Counted from the stretch's first letter, positions 32,780 to 42,980 are shown. The stretch is DNA of 64,000 nucleotides from Tricholoma matsutake (GCA_026075535.2 AP026548.1:1860001-1924000), one strand, 5' to 3'. Made by a program: numbers and translations. Notes: generated from the letters alone by a model not told the origin.

Positions 32780-33330
32780 TTTTGTGCACAAAGTCACTGC
32801 AAACTTGTACTGACTAGTTTACAAGCTTTTGCCAGCTTGATTATAAACTTTTACTGACCTCATTGCACACATTGACTGACCTTATTTACATACTTTTACT
32901 GACTTGATTACAAACTGTTACTAACATCCATACCATTACAAACTTTTACTGACCTCATTACAAAATTTCACTGATCTCATTACAAACTTTTGCGGACCTC
33001 ATTACAAAAATTTGTTGACTTCATTACCAACTTTTACTGACCTCATTACAAAATTTCACTGATCTCATTACAAACTTTTGTGGACCTCATTACAAAAATT
33101 TGTTGACTTCATTACCAACTTTTACTGACCTCATTACAAAATTTCACTGAACTCATTACAAACTTTTGCTGACCTCACTACAAAATGTTGTTGACCTCTT
33201 ACTGACCTCATTACAAAACTTTACTGACCTCATTACAAAACTTTACTGACCTCATTACAAAACCTTACTGACCTCATTACAAACTTCTACTGATGTCCTT
33301 ATAATTGGCAAACTTCTCCTGACCTCATTA
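32780..33330 (+). repeat. About 22-bp tandem repeats (cattacaaacttttactgac), over 15 copies
   Basis: The word cattacaaacttttactgacct and close variants repeat nearly head to tail. They are inverted relative to the 32000-32460 array, so the two blocks can fold on each other around a 300-base centre. Confidence 0.8.
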
Positions 33331-33609
33331 CAGACCTTCACAGATATCCAAACTACTAATTTCTTTCGGGTATATTTTATGAATAGTTTAATTGAATATA
33401 ACTATAGATATCAAAGGACAAAAAATATGAAAAGTCCCCCCCCCTCATCATCATTCCTCTGTTGTTGTTCTCCTCTCCTCTTCGTCATTTCCCTTCATCA
33501 TTCCCCCCTCCCCTTTTCATTGTCATTCCCCCTCCTGTTGTTGTTCCCCCCTTTCTGTCTCCGGGGTGCTGTGGTGGGCCTCATCATCATTCCACCCATG
33601 GTCCACCCA

Positions 33610-34500
33610 ATGTCATGGAATATAGTGATGTTATGCATCATTCTGATTGGTTTTTCAAGCTGAGTATGAAAATGGTATTCACGTAGTCATGTGACCTATC
33701 TTATATGGAACATATTGATGTTATATATCATTCTGACCAGTTTTTCAAGCTGAGTATGAAAATGGCATTCATGTAGTCATGTGACCTACATATATATCAT
33801 TCTGACTGATTTTTCAAGCTGAGTATGAAAATGGTATTCACATAGTCATGTGACCTATCTTATATGGAACATATTGATGTTATATATCATTCTGACTGGT
33901 TTTTCAAGCTGAGTATGAAAATGGCATTCACGTAGCCATGTGACCTACCTTATATGGAACATATTGATGTTATATATCATTCTGACCAGTTTTTCAAGCC
34001 GAGCATGAAAATGGCATTCACATAGTCATGTGACCTACTGTATATGGACCATATTGATGTCAGAATGATATATAACATCAATATGTTCCATATAAGGTAG
34101 GTCACATGACTACATGAATGCCATTTTCATACTCAGCTTGAAAACCCAGTTAGAATGATATATAACATCAATATGGTCCATGTACAATAGGTCACATGAC
34201 TACATGAATGCCATTTTCATGCTCGGCTTGAAAAACCAGTCAGAATGATATATAACATCAATATGTTCCATATAAGGTAGGTCACATGACTATGTGAATA
34301 CCATTTTCATACTCAGCTTGAAAAACCAGTCAGAATGATATATATGTAGGTCACATGACTACATGAATGCCATTTTCATACTCAGCTTGAAAAACTGGTC
34401 AGAATGATATATAACATCAATATGTTCCATATAAGATAGGTCACATGACTATGTGAATACCATTTTCATACTCAGCTTGAAAAACTGATCAGAATGATGT
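33610..34500. repeat. Mirrored array: 5 units of about 90 bp followed by 5 inverted units
   Basis: tgagtatgaaaatgg marks units at 33661, 33751, 33820, 33910 and 34000 (steps 90, 69, 90, 90). Its complement ccattttcatactca marks units at 34121, 34211, 34301, 34370 and 34460 (steps 90, 90, 69, 90). The short 69-bp step lies at the mirror position, so the array formed first and was then duplicated as an inverted repeat. The axis is near 34065. Confidence 0.9.
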
Positions 34501-34739
34501 ATAACATCACTAGATAATAAATAAATAACTGCAAACACTCTGAATGCTAGGACCGTCCTAGGATTGTCCGAACGGACACAACTAGGACTGTCCGATCAGA
34601 TGCTAGGACTCTACTAGGAGTCTGCTCGGACTGGACCTACTAATTTGGCAGGTGTCTCAGCCAACAAATTTCTAGTTGAGTCTGAGCGGAGTCCGCTCGG
34701 ACTCCGCTTGGATGGGAGTGTAAAGACCTCCTAGTATTT

Positions 34740-34861
34740 GAGTTATCGTATCTCAATTATGGGGGATGCACACAACTTTGTCAAAGTGTTGGTTGGTTTG
34801 CCAAATAAGATTGTCCTTGACAGTGAAATCTGGGTATTCAGTTGGTTTGTCTAGGATAAGT
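34740..34861 (-). pseudogene. pol: Element 3 integrase N-terminal piece
   Basis: LLKLILDKPTEYPDFTVKDN and LIWQTNQHFDKVVCIP align to element 4 (FGKILDDPKDHPNFVVVDG and VVCVPSAP). This ties 34.7 kb to 31.5 kb as one integrase split by X2. Confidence 0.8.
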
Positions 34862-34869
34862 TTGAGTAA

Positions 34870-35866
34870 TAGGGCACGGCATGGGTACGGGTAACACCAT
34901 GTGTTTCCAGTCATGGGTATGCACAGGTATGGGATTGCCATACCTGGGCACACCGTACCCTTTTCCACGGTGTTACAGGTATGTGTGGGTATGCCAGTAC
35001 CCAGATTTTGGTCAGGTGAGTAATCATCTGACCTTGTTGAATACTCATGACACATCTAATTCTAAACTATAGGACGATCCAACCACCACCATAGCATGGC
35101 CCAAATGATGCAAATCGTCGTTTGGGCCCATAGTAAGTTTTTTTGTGTTTCATTTCTTGTTTTTTGTAAACTAACTGATTATGTTTCTTCTTTTTCAGGT
35201 TCTAAACTACTGATAACGACAGATGACGACAGCTAACAACACACACCCAACAGTGCCATGTCACCCAGGCCCAAATGATGCAATCACGTTGTTTGGGCCC
35301 ATGGTAAGATTTTTTTTTGTTTGTTTCTTTCATTTCCTAGGTTGGAATTCCCTCAGAACGAGGAGCTCACACAGAACAACCCCATGCCAACGACACCACA
35401 TCACAATGGCACACCACCTGGTCCCAGCCTCATGAGCAACTGCTCGTGGGGTGGATAGTGGGTGGAATGATGATGATGACCAGGAGGAGGACCCAAGGAC
35501 CCAACTGCCACCATGAGCAACTGCTCATGGGGTGGAAATGGGGATCAACGACTACAGGCAGCACCCCCCCCCCCCTCTCTCGCTGCAAATGTGAGCAGGG
35601 GGGCTACTCATTCTGTTCTCGGCAACTACAGGCACCACCCCCCTCCCTCTTTCCAAACATGAGAGGGGGGTCACTTTCTATATATTAATTTATTGTAATT
35701 AGATTATTAAAATACATATTCATGCTGAAACCCACAAATAACCATGGGTAACCTGCAGAAACCCATGGTAACACCGTACCCCTACCCATGTGGGTATGGT
35801 GTTCACGGGTACGGGTAGGGGTATAAGAAAATATACCCGAGGGTTACCTGTGCCATGCATGCCCTA
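34870..35866. mobile_element. hAT-type non-autonomous element, 997 bp, perfect 8-bp target duplication
   Basis: TTGAGTAA flanks both ends (34862-34869 and 35867-35874). Ends start TAGGGCACGGCATGG (left) and TAGGGCATGCATGGCAC (right, reverse strand). Subterminal regions are full of gggtacgggta-type words in both orientations, as in the other hAT ends of this window. The interior (35098-35690) is a palindrome/pseudo-intron repeat block, so this MITE either carries that module or was its landing site. It splits element 3 between RNase H and integrase. Confidence 0.9.
35098..35690 (+). repeat. Palindrome/pseudo-intron repeat family, copy inside hAT MITE
   Basis: Two successive modules. Palindrome 35098-35129 is followed by ATAGTAAGTTTTTTTG...CTTTTTCAGGTTC (35131-35205). 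Palindrome 35268-35300 is followed by ATGGTAAGATTTTTTTT...CATTTCCTAGGTTG (35301-35345). A body follows with CATGAGCAACTGCTCGTGGGG (35432) and the same motif at 35513, then C/G hairpins. Donor-like GTAAG and acceptor-like YAG sites are present each time. Confidence 0.7.
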
Positions 35867-35874
35867 TTGAGTAA

Positions 35875-37001
35875 CTTATCCTCCTTGTATCCAGATTGAA
35901 TCCATTTAATGAAATCTTTGTTTCCCCAATTTATTGGGGTAGCATCTGCTGTTCATTCAAATAGTGCCTCGGCTAGTGAGATCATCACCATACAATGATG
36001 GGGTGGACTTCTTGGATATCGATGGAGCTTCCACTGCATTAGACATATTGTCGATTATGTGTTGGTTAGCTTTGTCCATAAGTTTGGCTTCCACATCTCG
36101 AGTCTCCTGTTGCTCTTGTAATTGTTTACTACAGTGGGTCTCCATGCTGTAGATGGCTCATAACTCGATTATTTTTGATGTGACTTCCTGGTAATGTTGC
36201 TTGGGTAAGTTGTCCCCAGTGGGATCAATGCGAGTGTCAGCTTGTATGTATTCATATGGTTGATGAACATTGGCCATAGTATAACTTTCATAATACCGTG
36301 AGAGGCAGTTGGTGACCATATTGAGTTTGCCTTTAATGTATGTGATGTTGAAGTCGAACCGAGAAAGATAATCTGTCCATCTCCTTTGTCTGCTGGTGAG
36401 GTTTGATTGAGTTTGAAAGAACTCAAGTGCCTTGTGGGACATAATAATGTGTACCCGATATCCAATTAGTTTATCCTCCCATTTCAATAATGCCTCGAGG
36501 ATCACAAGAGTTTCCAACTCATGCACAGCATAGTTGTGTTGGGTGACAGTAAATTTCTTTGACATAAATCCTGCAGGCTGGCATCCTTGCCACATATGTC
36601 CTTGGACATACATTGCTCCTATGCCTGATTTAGATGTGTGGCATATCACCCAGATCGGTTTGTCCTGGTGTTTGGGGTTGATAGGTGCAATGATTGGTGT
36701 CTTGCAGTATATTTGTTTGATCATGTCAAAGCAATGTTGGTGAATCAGTCGCCAATGGAAGGGGGTCCCATTTTGTGTCATAGACTCATAGCCAATAAAG
36801 GTCTCATATAATGCGTGATATCCGGTAGGAAGTTGGCTAAGTAGTTTACCAAGCCTACAAAGTGTTGGATGTCATTGTAGTTCTGTGGTATTCACCATTC
36901 CCTGATATGAGAGAGTTTGTCAGTATCTGCATGTATGCCATTCTTGTCAATAACATGACCAAGGCAGTCGATCTGTTCTGCATACAGTTCGCATTTTGAC
37001 C
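35875..37001 (-). pseudogene. pol: Element 3 RT thumb, RNase H and linker
   Basis: Reading right to left: IPQNYNDIQHFVGLVNYLAN (about 36895-36840), then RNase H (PIWVICHTSKSGIGAMYVQG, where the usual D is replaced by H in CHTS; SHKALEFFQTQ; LSRYYESY), then the linker to integrase. RNase H is open for 207 codons (36781-36158). The block sits between the hAT MITE on the left and the hAT element on the right. Confidence 0.85.
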
Positions 37002-37009
37002 ATTTGAGG

Positions 37010-39755
37010 TAAGGCATGACTTGGGTAACCCTTGGGTATAATTTCTCTTACCTGTACCCATACCTGTGAACACCGTACCCATATGGTTAAGGGTACAGGT
37101 TCACCGTGAAAAGTTCATGGGTACATATCTAATACTGCGGGTATATGTAAAAACACATGGTTTGCAAACACCATGGTTTTGACTCATAGGGCATACAAGC
37201 TGACAAGTGCTACAAAGTGTTCTGAAAATACTACTTGCTCCTCACCAACACAGCAGCTACCACATCATCAAACATTACAAGCCCACAACGTGCCCATGAC
37301 CCAAAGCAGAGGAATGCCCAAACTGAGGAAGATGAGAGGCTGTTGCAAGTGAAGGGGAGAAGGTGATGGCCTTGCGAGAACACTCGTTCGACAGAGGTAT
37401 TGCTACAGAGGGTTAATGAAATGTGGGTAGTCAAGATATAAGATACTTATGAGTAAGACTGTAACCAAATCTTCAGTGATAGTCCACTCCTCCATTTCCA
37501 GCTTGTACTTCCGGAGCTTGAGGGACTTGTCAGCGGTCATGGCATTGATGGCAGTGCAATATTTGATTGCGAAGCTGAGCATATAGTATGTCGAGTTCCA
37601 ATGAGTGACAATGTTGTGAGGGAGGATGCATGACTTGAGCTTTAACTTTTTGCAATAGTGACACCATGCTGGGAGGGCAATGGTTGTCAATTGTACAATT
37701 GCAAAAGAAAGGCGGCAAAGCTGTCAGATATGAATCAGTGAAATGTTGCAGGTTGATAAAAGAATACACACCTTTGTGACCATTTCATGGACAGCAGCGG
37801 TATCATTCATAATTGCTTTGCATGAATTGGCATCCAGGGCATCCAACTCATCGATGCTGTCATCAACATCATCCTCATTAGGAATAACTGGGAGGCCATC
37901 GTCTTCATCTTCTTCATCTTCTTCATCGTCATCGTTGATGCCCTGGGACAGGAGATCATCTACATCATCGCAGGTGCCATCTTCAGTTGCCTTGCCTAAA
38001 CCAGCATTGAAAGGACATGAAGGGTTTTCACAGAGAGTTGTAAGGTGTGGTTGAAGCAACGGACATGGTTCTTGAGCTTGAAGGAGTTAGGCATTTTTGC
38101 AAGAGTTTCCCCTTGTGTATTGTTTGATGTCGCATTGTTGGCGTTCACAGCGAGAATCTGTGGAGATGATAAGTTCAAAAGCACAACAATGGACTACAAA
38201 CTTATGTGCTCTTGAAGCCCAAACACCTCAAGCATGTGTTGAAAAGCCTTCGCCAATGCCATGCCAGTGTGAGACTCTGGGACCTCAATTGCATCCAACA
38301 AAAAAGCCAGCATAGTCCCATTGTGCTCAAGGTGCACAGTCCAAGCAACAAACATGTGATGGTTGGTTGACATCCATGCATCAGTCACAAAATGTACATG
38401 CCTGGAGTGATCTTGAAGGAGTTTGGATATACGTTCATGGCACTTCATGTATGCTGCCTTGACATCATGTCAAACAGTGTTTGGGCATGGAACTTTGAGG
38501 TGCGGATGTCCAGTCATGAGGAGGTCGATGAGCTTAGGGTCAGAGATGATGTTTGCAGGGTGATTGCTTTCTGCTACCCACTTCACAATGTGGGCACTGA
38601 TGTACATAAGTCAAAGAAATGTATTCAAAAGCATTGTGTACTTACTGGAACTCAGGGTTCAAGTGTGCATGATAAGAATAAGTGACTGGCCGTTGTCCTT
38701 GGTGGGCGAATGAGCTGAAGATATTGCCAGTGGGGACACCAGGCTTCCCATTTACAGCTATGTCGATGGCATCCTGCCCAAAGCAACAGATTGCATGATG
38801 GCAGAGGTTGGCAGTCGAGGTCTTGTTGCATTTGTCTTGGTAATGCCAAATGCCAAATGCCTCGGTCTTGCAATTCATCGCAGAACAAGCGAAGAAGTGC
38901 GTGATGCGACCCTTGTGTACCTCGATCGTCACATCAGCTTTGAAGAATGAGTATACTGGGGACCTCTAGGTCTTCTTGGCTGCCACTGAGGATCGAAATA
39001 AGTGAGATAGTGAGGAAAGAATATCAAGTGAACATACCAAGTTCTTTCTCCAGGTTGTCCTGCTCCTCACTGTCAGACTTGACATCTATAACCTCCAGCG
39101 ACTTGTTGGCCTTGACACTGGCTTCATCTCAAATGGGATCCTCTGTGTCACTGATGATCAGATATGAAACATTCGACAATGCATGTTTGGCCTGCTTGAG
39201 AGGGTGAGCAATTGCATTGGCACCTTTCTTGATGTGCTTGATCCCATGCTTGATCCCACAGTCGATAGCCTTTGTACTAGATCTGGCAGCACTGGATATG
39301 GAGGATGATGAGATAGATTGGAGAGATGAACATGACAATTTTGCTGAAGACTTCATCAAAGACATGAGTAAAAGCACACAAAAAAATGTGAATGTTCTGC
39401 TCACCTTTATATGTCCAAGCCAGATCTCGATATACTGTTTTTTTCGTCAGGCTCAGGGAGATCATATGACGCCATGGTGGCCATAGAGCTAAAACTCGCA
39501 GTGCTTGGTTCCCAATGGATGACAGATCACAAGTTTTCCATGGACCAGATCATGCCTATGTATGTAAATAGGAGGAAATCATTATATGTCAATTACTTTG
39601 GATTAGCTATTCCTCAAAGTTTTGAACTATAATTATGGAAAGAAATGGAATGAGAAACCTGCAAACCCATGAGTATGGGTATGGTTTTGCATGGGTATAA
39701 TAATGACAAACCCGTACCCATACCCCGGTGTTACCCATACCCAAGTCATGCCTTA
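37010..39755 (-). mobile_element. hAT transposon, 2746 bp, near-perfect 8-bp target duplication
   Basis: Ends: left TAAGGCATGACTTGGGTA, right (reverse strand) TAAGGCATGACTTGGGTA. Flanks: ATTTGAGG (37002-37009) and ATTTAAGG (39756-39763), 7 of 8 identical. Subterminal DNA has the same tacccatacc/gggtacgggt words as the two MITEs. The interior holds a decayed hAT transposase on the minus strand. Removal of the insert restores a continuous RT frame of element 3. Confidence 0.92.
37403..39400 (-). pseudogene. hAT transposase, degenerate
   Basis: In order on the minus strand: a BED-type zinc-finger-like part (FFACSAMNCKTEAFGIWHYQ, STANLCHHAICCFG; about 38890-38760), CHERISKLLQDHSRHVHFVT and DAWMSTNHHMFVAWTVHLEH (about 38440-38330), AFQHMLEVFGLQEHI, ILAVNANNATSNNTQ and RCFNHTLQLSVKTL (about 38150-38000), an acidic block (DDEEDEEDEDDGLP), and THWNSTYYML (about 37590). 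This is the domain order of basidiomycete hAT transposases. Frames shift and the C-terminal dimerisation part is not clear, so the copy is dead. Short gt..ag gaps suggest introns. Confidence 0.75.
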
Positions 39756-39763
39756 ATTTAAGG

Positions 39764-40110
39764 AATAGCTGGTTGCTTTTAAGGCATTCGAAAATGATAT
39801 GAAGGTGGGCTTCATGCTCCTCAGGAGTGTCTGAGTAGATGAAGATATCATCTAAGTATACATGCATAAATTTACCAATGAAATCTCTGAATATGGATGT
39901 CATAAGTTGTTGGAAGGTTGCCAGTGCGTTACAGTCTCCTTGTTGCATGATATTGCTAATGTAGGTTCCTGCAATTGTGGCAAATGCAGTCTCCCATACA
40001 TCTTCTTCCTGTACTCAGACCTGTTCATATGCATCGGATAAGTCAACTTTCAAATGAATCTTGGCTTGGGCCACATCTTTGCAAACATCACTTATGCCTG
40101 GGGCTTCCAG
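39764..40110 (-). pseudogene. pol: Element 3 RT palm and fingers
   Basis: AKIHLKVDLSDAYEQV (about 40065-40018) is followed by MQQGDCNALATFQQLMTSIF, then VYLDDIFIYSD with an intact YLDD catalytic pair, up to SNQLFLK at the hAT junction. The residues past the hAT continue as KCELYAEQIDCLGHVID. The N-terminal part of RT and all of gag are missing; element 6 sequence begins beyond about 40200. Confidence 0.85.
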
Positions 40111-40199
40111 TTTAACCTCCATGTTAAGAACTGATCCTGGAGGGCTCGTTGGAATCCGATTGGACACTGCAGGTGATAATAGTGGGGATTGTTGGGTCA

Positions 40200-40841
40200 A
40201 TGCGGATTCTGTGGGAGGGGAAACAGAAAGGACTTGGCTTCAGCTTGTAAGAAGCTGTGCCCTTCACCTCGTCTGGTGTCCTAATTTCAAGTCAAAGGTC
40301 TGGAGGTAGGAGCAGGAAAGTGCGGGTAAATGCGGGGAGGAGTATGGGGGGACTTAGGTTAAGTTCAGATGGGACTAGAACCTCAGAGGGAGACTAGAGG
40401 TCAAGTTGAATGGAGTTCAGACTCTTAGAGGACAGAGGTAGGAGTAGAAGGAGATTTAGATTGACAAGTTAAAGTCGAGTCTATGTCGATATACGAACTG
40501 AGGAGTACAAGGCAAAACTAACTAAACTTAAATACTAGAGTCTGGAATAAAGCGGACTGGAAACAGGAACTGCAGCAGTGTCTCGACTGCGTAGATAAAT
40601 TACCTAGCGGAGGCCGCACAGGAATCCGTAGTCAAATTTGGAAAACTAGATGGCAGCCTTGGGAAGGCAGCCATGGGAAGGCAGCCATGGGTGCTGTACA
40701 AGGCGGCCTGGTGCACAGCAGTGTGGGCAGTGCAAGGCGGCCAGGAACAAAATCGGAAGGAGTAGACAAATGTTGGTTAGACATGCGGGAAAGAGTCGGA
40801 TGGAATGCGGGTTCTGATCGGGCAAGGATCGGTTCTTGACA
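40200..40841 (-). repeat. Element 6 3' LTR
   Basis: On the minus strand the LTR begins TGTCAAGAACCGATCC at 40841, next to a polypurine tract. A TATA-like TATTTAAG lies near 40525. The left end was not fixed because the 5' LTR is not seen; 40200 is an estimate from where element 3 RT homology stops. A short ggcagccatgggaa repeat lies at 40650-40700. Confidence 0.55.
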
Positions 40842-40857
40842 GTATTTCCCCCTTAGT
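40842..40857 (-). promoter_or_regulatory. Polypurine tract of element 6
   Basis: Minus strand CACTAAGGGGGAAATAC directly before the LTR start TGTCAAG. This is typical of Ty3/gypsy 3' ends. Confidence 0.6.
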
Positions 40858-41019
40858 GCCGAGCCTACGAGGCATGTGAGGGTTTGAGTCCGAATGAGGA
40901 AGTTGGTTGAATTTCCAAATGCAGCAATTGGTTGAAAAAAAATTTCACGTCGTTTCCTACTCCCATCACATATCAGAAATGTCCACCCCAGCGGTCTCTG
41001 TGCAGATCAAAATGGCCCA

Positions 41020-41990
41020 ATGAAGGCCCAACACGAACAGAGGGAGAGGGCACTGAGGGAGCAGATGGAAAGGGAGATGAAGGAGCTAGAGGAAGTGGCA
41101 AGGGAGGAGGAGTGCCGGGCACAGGAGGAGCAAAAGGCAGCAGAGGAGGCTGCAAAGGCTGAGGAGGTAGAGGCACGGAAAAAAGAGGCATTGGCCACAA
41201 AACGAGCAGAGAAGAAGCGGGCGGCTGCGGCCACAGGTTTGGAGGAAGAGGCTGAGGGGAGTAAGTCCCCGAAGAAAAAGAAAGTCGCCAAGTCGAAGGC
41301 GCAAGTGGGGTCAGAGGAGTCTGAGGGTCCGGTGCGGGTGCAGGCTGCATTGCCCTGCAAAAGGTGCATACTTGTTCCCTTCTCAGTCTCCTTTTACTGA
41401 TAAATGACCTAGATGCAAATATCAAAGATTTCTTGTTTCAAGATGGGTGTGAAGGGACACGTGTGCAATAACTGCACACATGTCAAACACAAGTGCAAAG
41501 AAGTAGTGTGGGAGGGGCAGGAGGCCCCTGCAGCAAAAACGGCGGGAACCACAGTGGGGACATTGGGCCCAGCAGAAAACAGCGGGGAGGTGGCGGAGCT
41601 GCTGCAGCAGCTGGTGAAAACAGTGAGGAAGGGGTTTGGAGAGGTGGCAGTTGCGGTGCGGGAGTCGATGGGGGAGATCCGGGATGCTTTGGACCCAGAG
41701 TGGGTGGAGGAAGAAAGTGCCGAGAAAAAGAGCGACGAGGGTGATGAAGAGGTGGAGTGAGTGGTGCGAGAGTCCCGGCGGGAAAGATGCGGGATCCGCA
41801 AGTCCGGAGATGACTGGGCAGCCTTCCAGAGGTATCTGGAGAAAGGCGGGCGGATGACAGGGAGGAGAGTGAGAGTGGAGGTGAGGAGGGTGAAGAGAAG
41901 GATGAGGGCAGAGAAGAGGGCAAAGTTGGGGGAGAGGGTGATGAAGATGGAGAGGGAGAAGTGGAGGTAGTGTAGGGATCCATCGGATCC
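41020..41990 (+). pseudogene. Antisense ORF in element 6: coiled coil plus Zn2Cys6-like cluster, one intron
   Basis: Lies between chromodomain and 3' LTR of the minus-strand element 6 but reads on the plus strand. Exon 1 is a long charged coiled coil (EQRERALREQMEREMKELEE), then an Ala/Lys/Glu stretch, a basic SPKKKKVAKSK and CKRC. A 49-base intron (41364-41412) follows. Exon 2 has C-F, CNNC and C in the order of a Gal4-type cluster. If one base lost near 41430 is allowed for, the spacing is C-X2-C-X6-C-X9-C-X2-C-X6-C. A leucine-rich helix (VAELLQQLVKTVRKGF) and a region past TGA 41758-41760 (VVRESRRERCGIRKSGDDW) follow, then an acidic tail in another frame. Function unknown; a DNA-binding accessory factor is a guess. 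Confidence 0.55.
41364..41412 (+). other. Probable 49-base spliceosomal intron
   Basis: Starts GTGCAT after AAAAG, has a branch-like CTGAT near the 3' end, and ends CCTAG. Splicing joins ...TGCAAAAG to ATGC..., placing CKRC in frame with the downstream cysteines up to a one-base lesion. Length and signals suit basidiomycete introns. Confidence 0.5.
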
Positions 41991-42062
41991 AAGAAAAAAA
42001 ATCTTTTTAATGAAATTTGTTTCTGAGTACAAACTGAGTGAATAAGTAACCTGAATAGACTT

Positions 42063-42642
42063 TTAAGTGGGTAATGGACCGGGTTTTTGCAGGTAGCGGT
42101 TGTGAAAATACGCAAGGAGTTCTTGGGCATGGTCAAGTTCCATAGCGGGTAGCCAGGAGGTTTCCTCATCGGTTCCCTGGTAGCCTTCCCATCGGACGAG
42201 GTAGAGAATCTTGCATCGACATCGATTATTGAACCTTGGAGTCGAGGACTTCGGTGATCTCATACTCAAGCTTGTCATCGATAGTGATGGGAGGAGGTGG
42301 AGGTTGTGTCTGATTCGGAATGGTGTTCGGGGAGTGTTTCTCTAGTTGAGAGACATGGAAGAAGGGTGGATGGCCCGCATGTGGTCTGGAAGCCGCAGGG
42401 TGACTGAGTGAGTGCCTGGGCATGCAATGATTTCAAAAGGACCGTGGTTCTTTTCGGAGAGTTTCTTGGAGGGATGGGTGGTGCGAATATTTTCCGCAGT
42501 GACATAAGCGAAATCACCAATGTTGAAGTCGGGTGCGGGTGCCTGATGTTTGTCCGCAGGGCCTTGATAACATTCTTGAGCAGCCGCAAGCTGTTTCCAA
42601 AGCTCCTGATGAAGGTCATCTAAGTCGATGACAAACTCGCGG
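42063..42642 (-). pseudogene. pol: Element 6 integrase C-terminal linker and chromodomain
   Basis: Continues the integrase broken at 60251: REFVIDLDDLHQELWKQL, then FNIGDFAYVTAENIRTTHPS and KLSEKNHGPFEIIACPGTHS. Then come HPVFHVSQLE-like residues, YEITEVLDSKV and, after a frame change, KILYLVRWEGYQGTDEETSW and HAQELLAYFHNRY. This is the GPY/F module and chromodomain of a chromovirus. Element 5 sits exactly at its upstream edge with a 4-bp target duplication. Confidence 0.88.
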
Positions 42643-42872
42643 TGTAGCCATAGCAGTAGTGCCCATAGCAGAGTCCGTAGCAGAGCCATGCCAGAGTCTG
42701 GCATTCCCCTTAGTGGTCACGTGACATTGTAGATAGAGATGCATGTGTGCAGATAGGAATTCATCTTTGCTTGTCTGCGTCCTTTCCGACTCGCATCTAG
42801 TAGTAGACGTGAGCCCTGTCCGAACCGTCTCGTCTAGTAGTAGATGAAACCCTGAGAGACCATGTGGCTCCA
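42643..42872 (+). repeat. Element 5 5' LTR, 230 bp
   Basis: Starts TGTAGCCAT and ends GGCTCCA. It is the same length as its partner at 60021-60250 and differs at about 18 positions, of which all but one are CpG-derived transitions. The flanking GCGG (42639-42642) repeats after the partner LTR (60251-60254), a 4-bp target duplication. TGGTGACAACTGGGA just after the LTR is a candidate primer-binding site. Confidence 0.92.
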
Positions 42873-42980
42873 TCTGGTGACAACTGGGAATTCGAACTCG
42901 ACGCACACAGCCGACCACTTTCATTTCCACAAGTCGCTCCTTCTCATCTCATTTATCTCAGTTACCATCCTTTTCAGCTC

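Larger units (their letters stand above)
31508..34735. mobile_element. Foldback element X2 inserted in element 3 integrase
   Basis: The ends are inverted copies of one motif: left AGTACTTTACACTCCC (31510), right GGGAGTGTAAAG (34712-34723). Each is followed inward by arrays of tccgagcggact-like words. Inside come a tRNA-like module (31766-31850), C/G hairpins (31950-32000), two blocks of inverted short repeats (32000-32460 against 32780-33330) and a 0.9-kb mirrored repeat (33610-34500). No ORF is convincing. About 60 integrase codons are missing across the insertion, so a clean target duplication cannot be shown. Confidence 0.6.

Noticed and set aside
41409..42169. Minus-strand ORFs of 207 and 228 codons downstream of element 6 chromodomain
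   Set aside because: Ser/Pro-rich shadows of the antisense coiled-coil/cysteine ORF, which has the clearer protein features.
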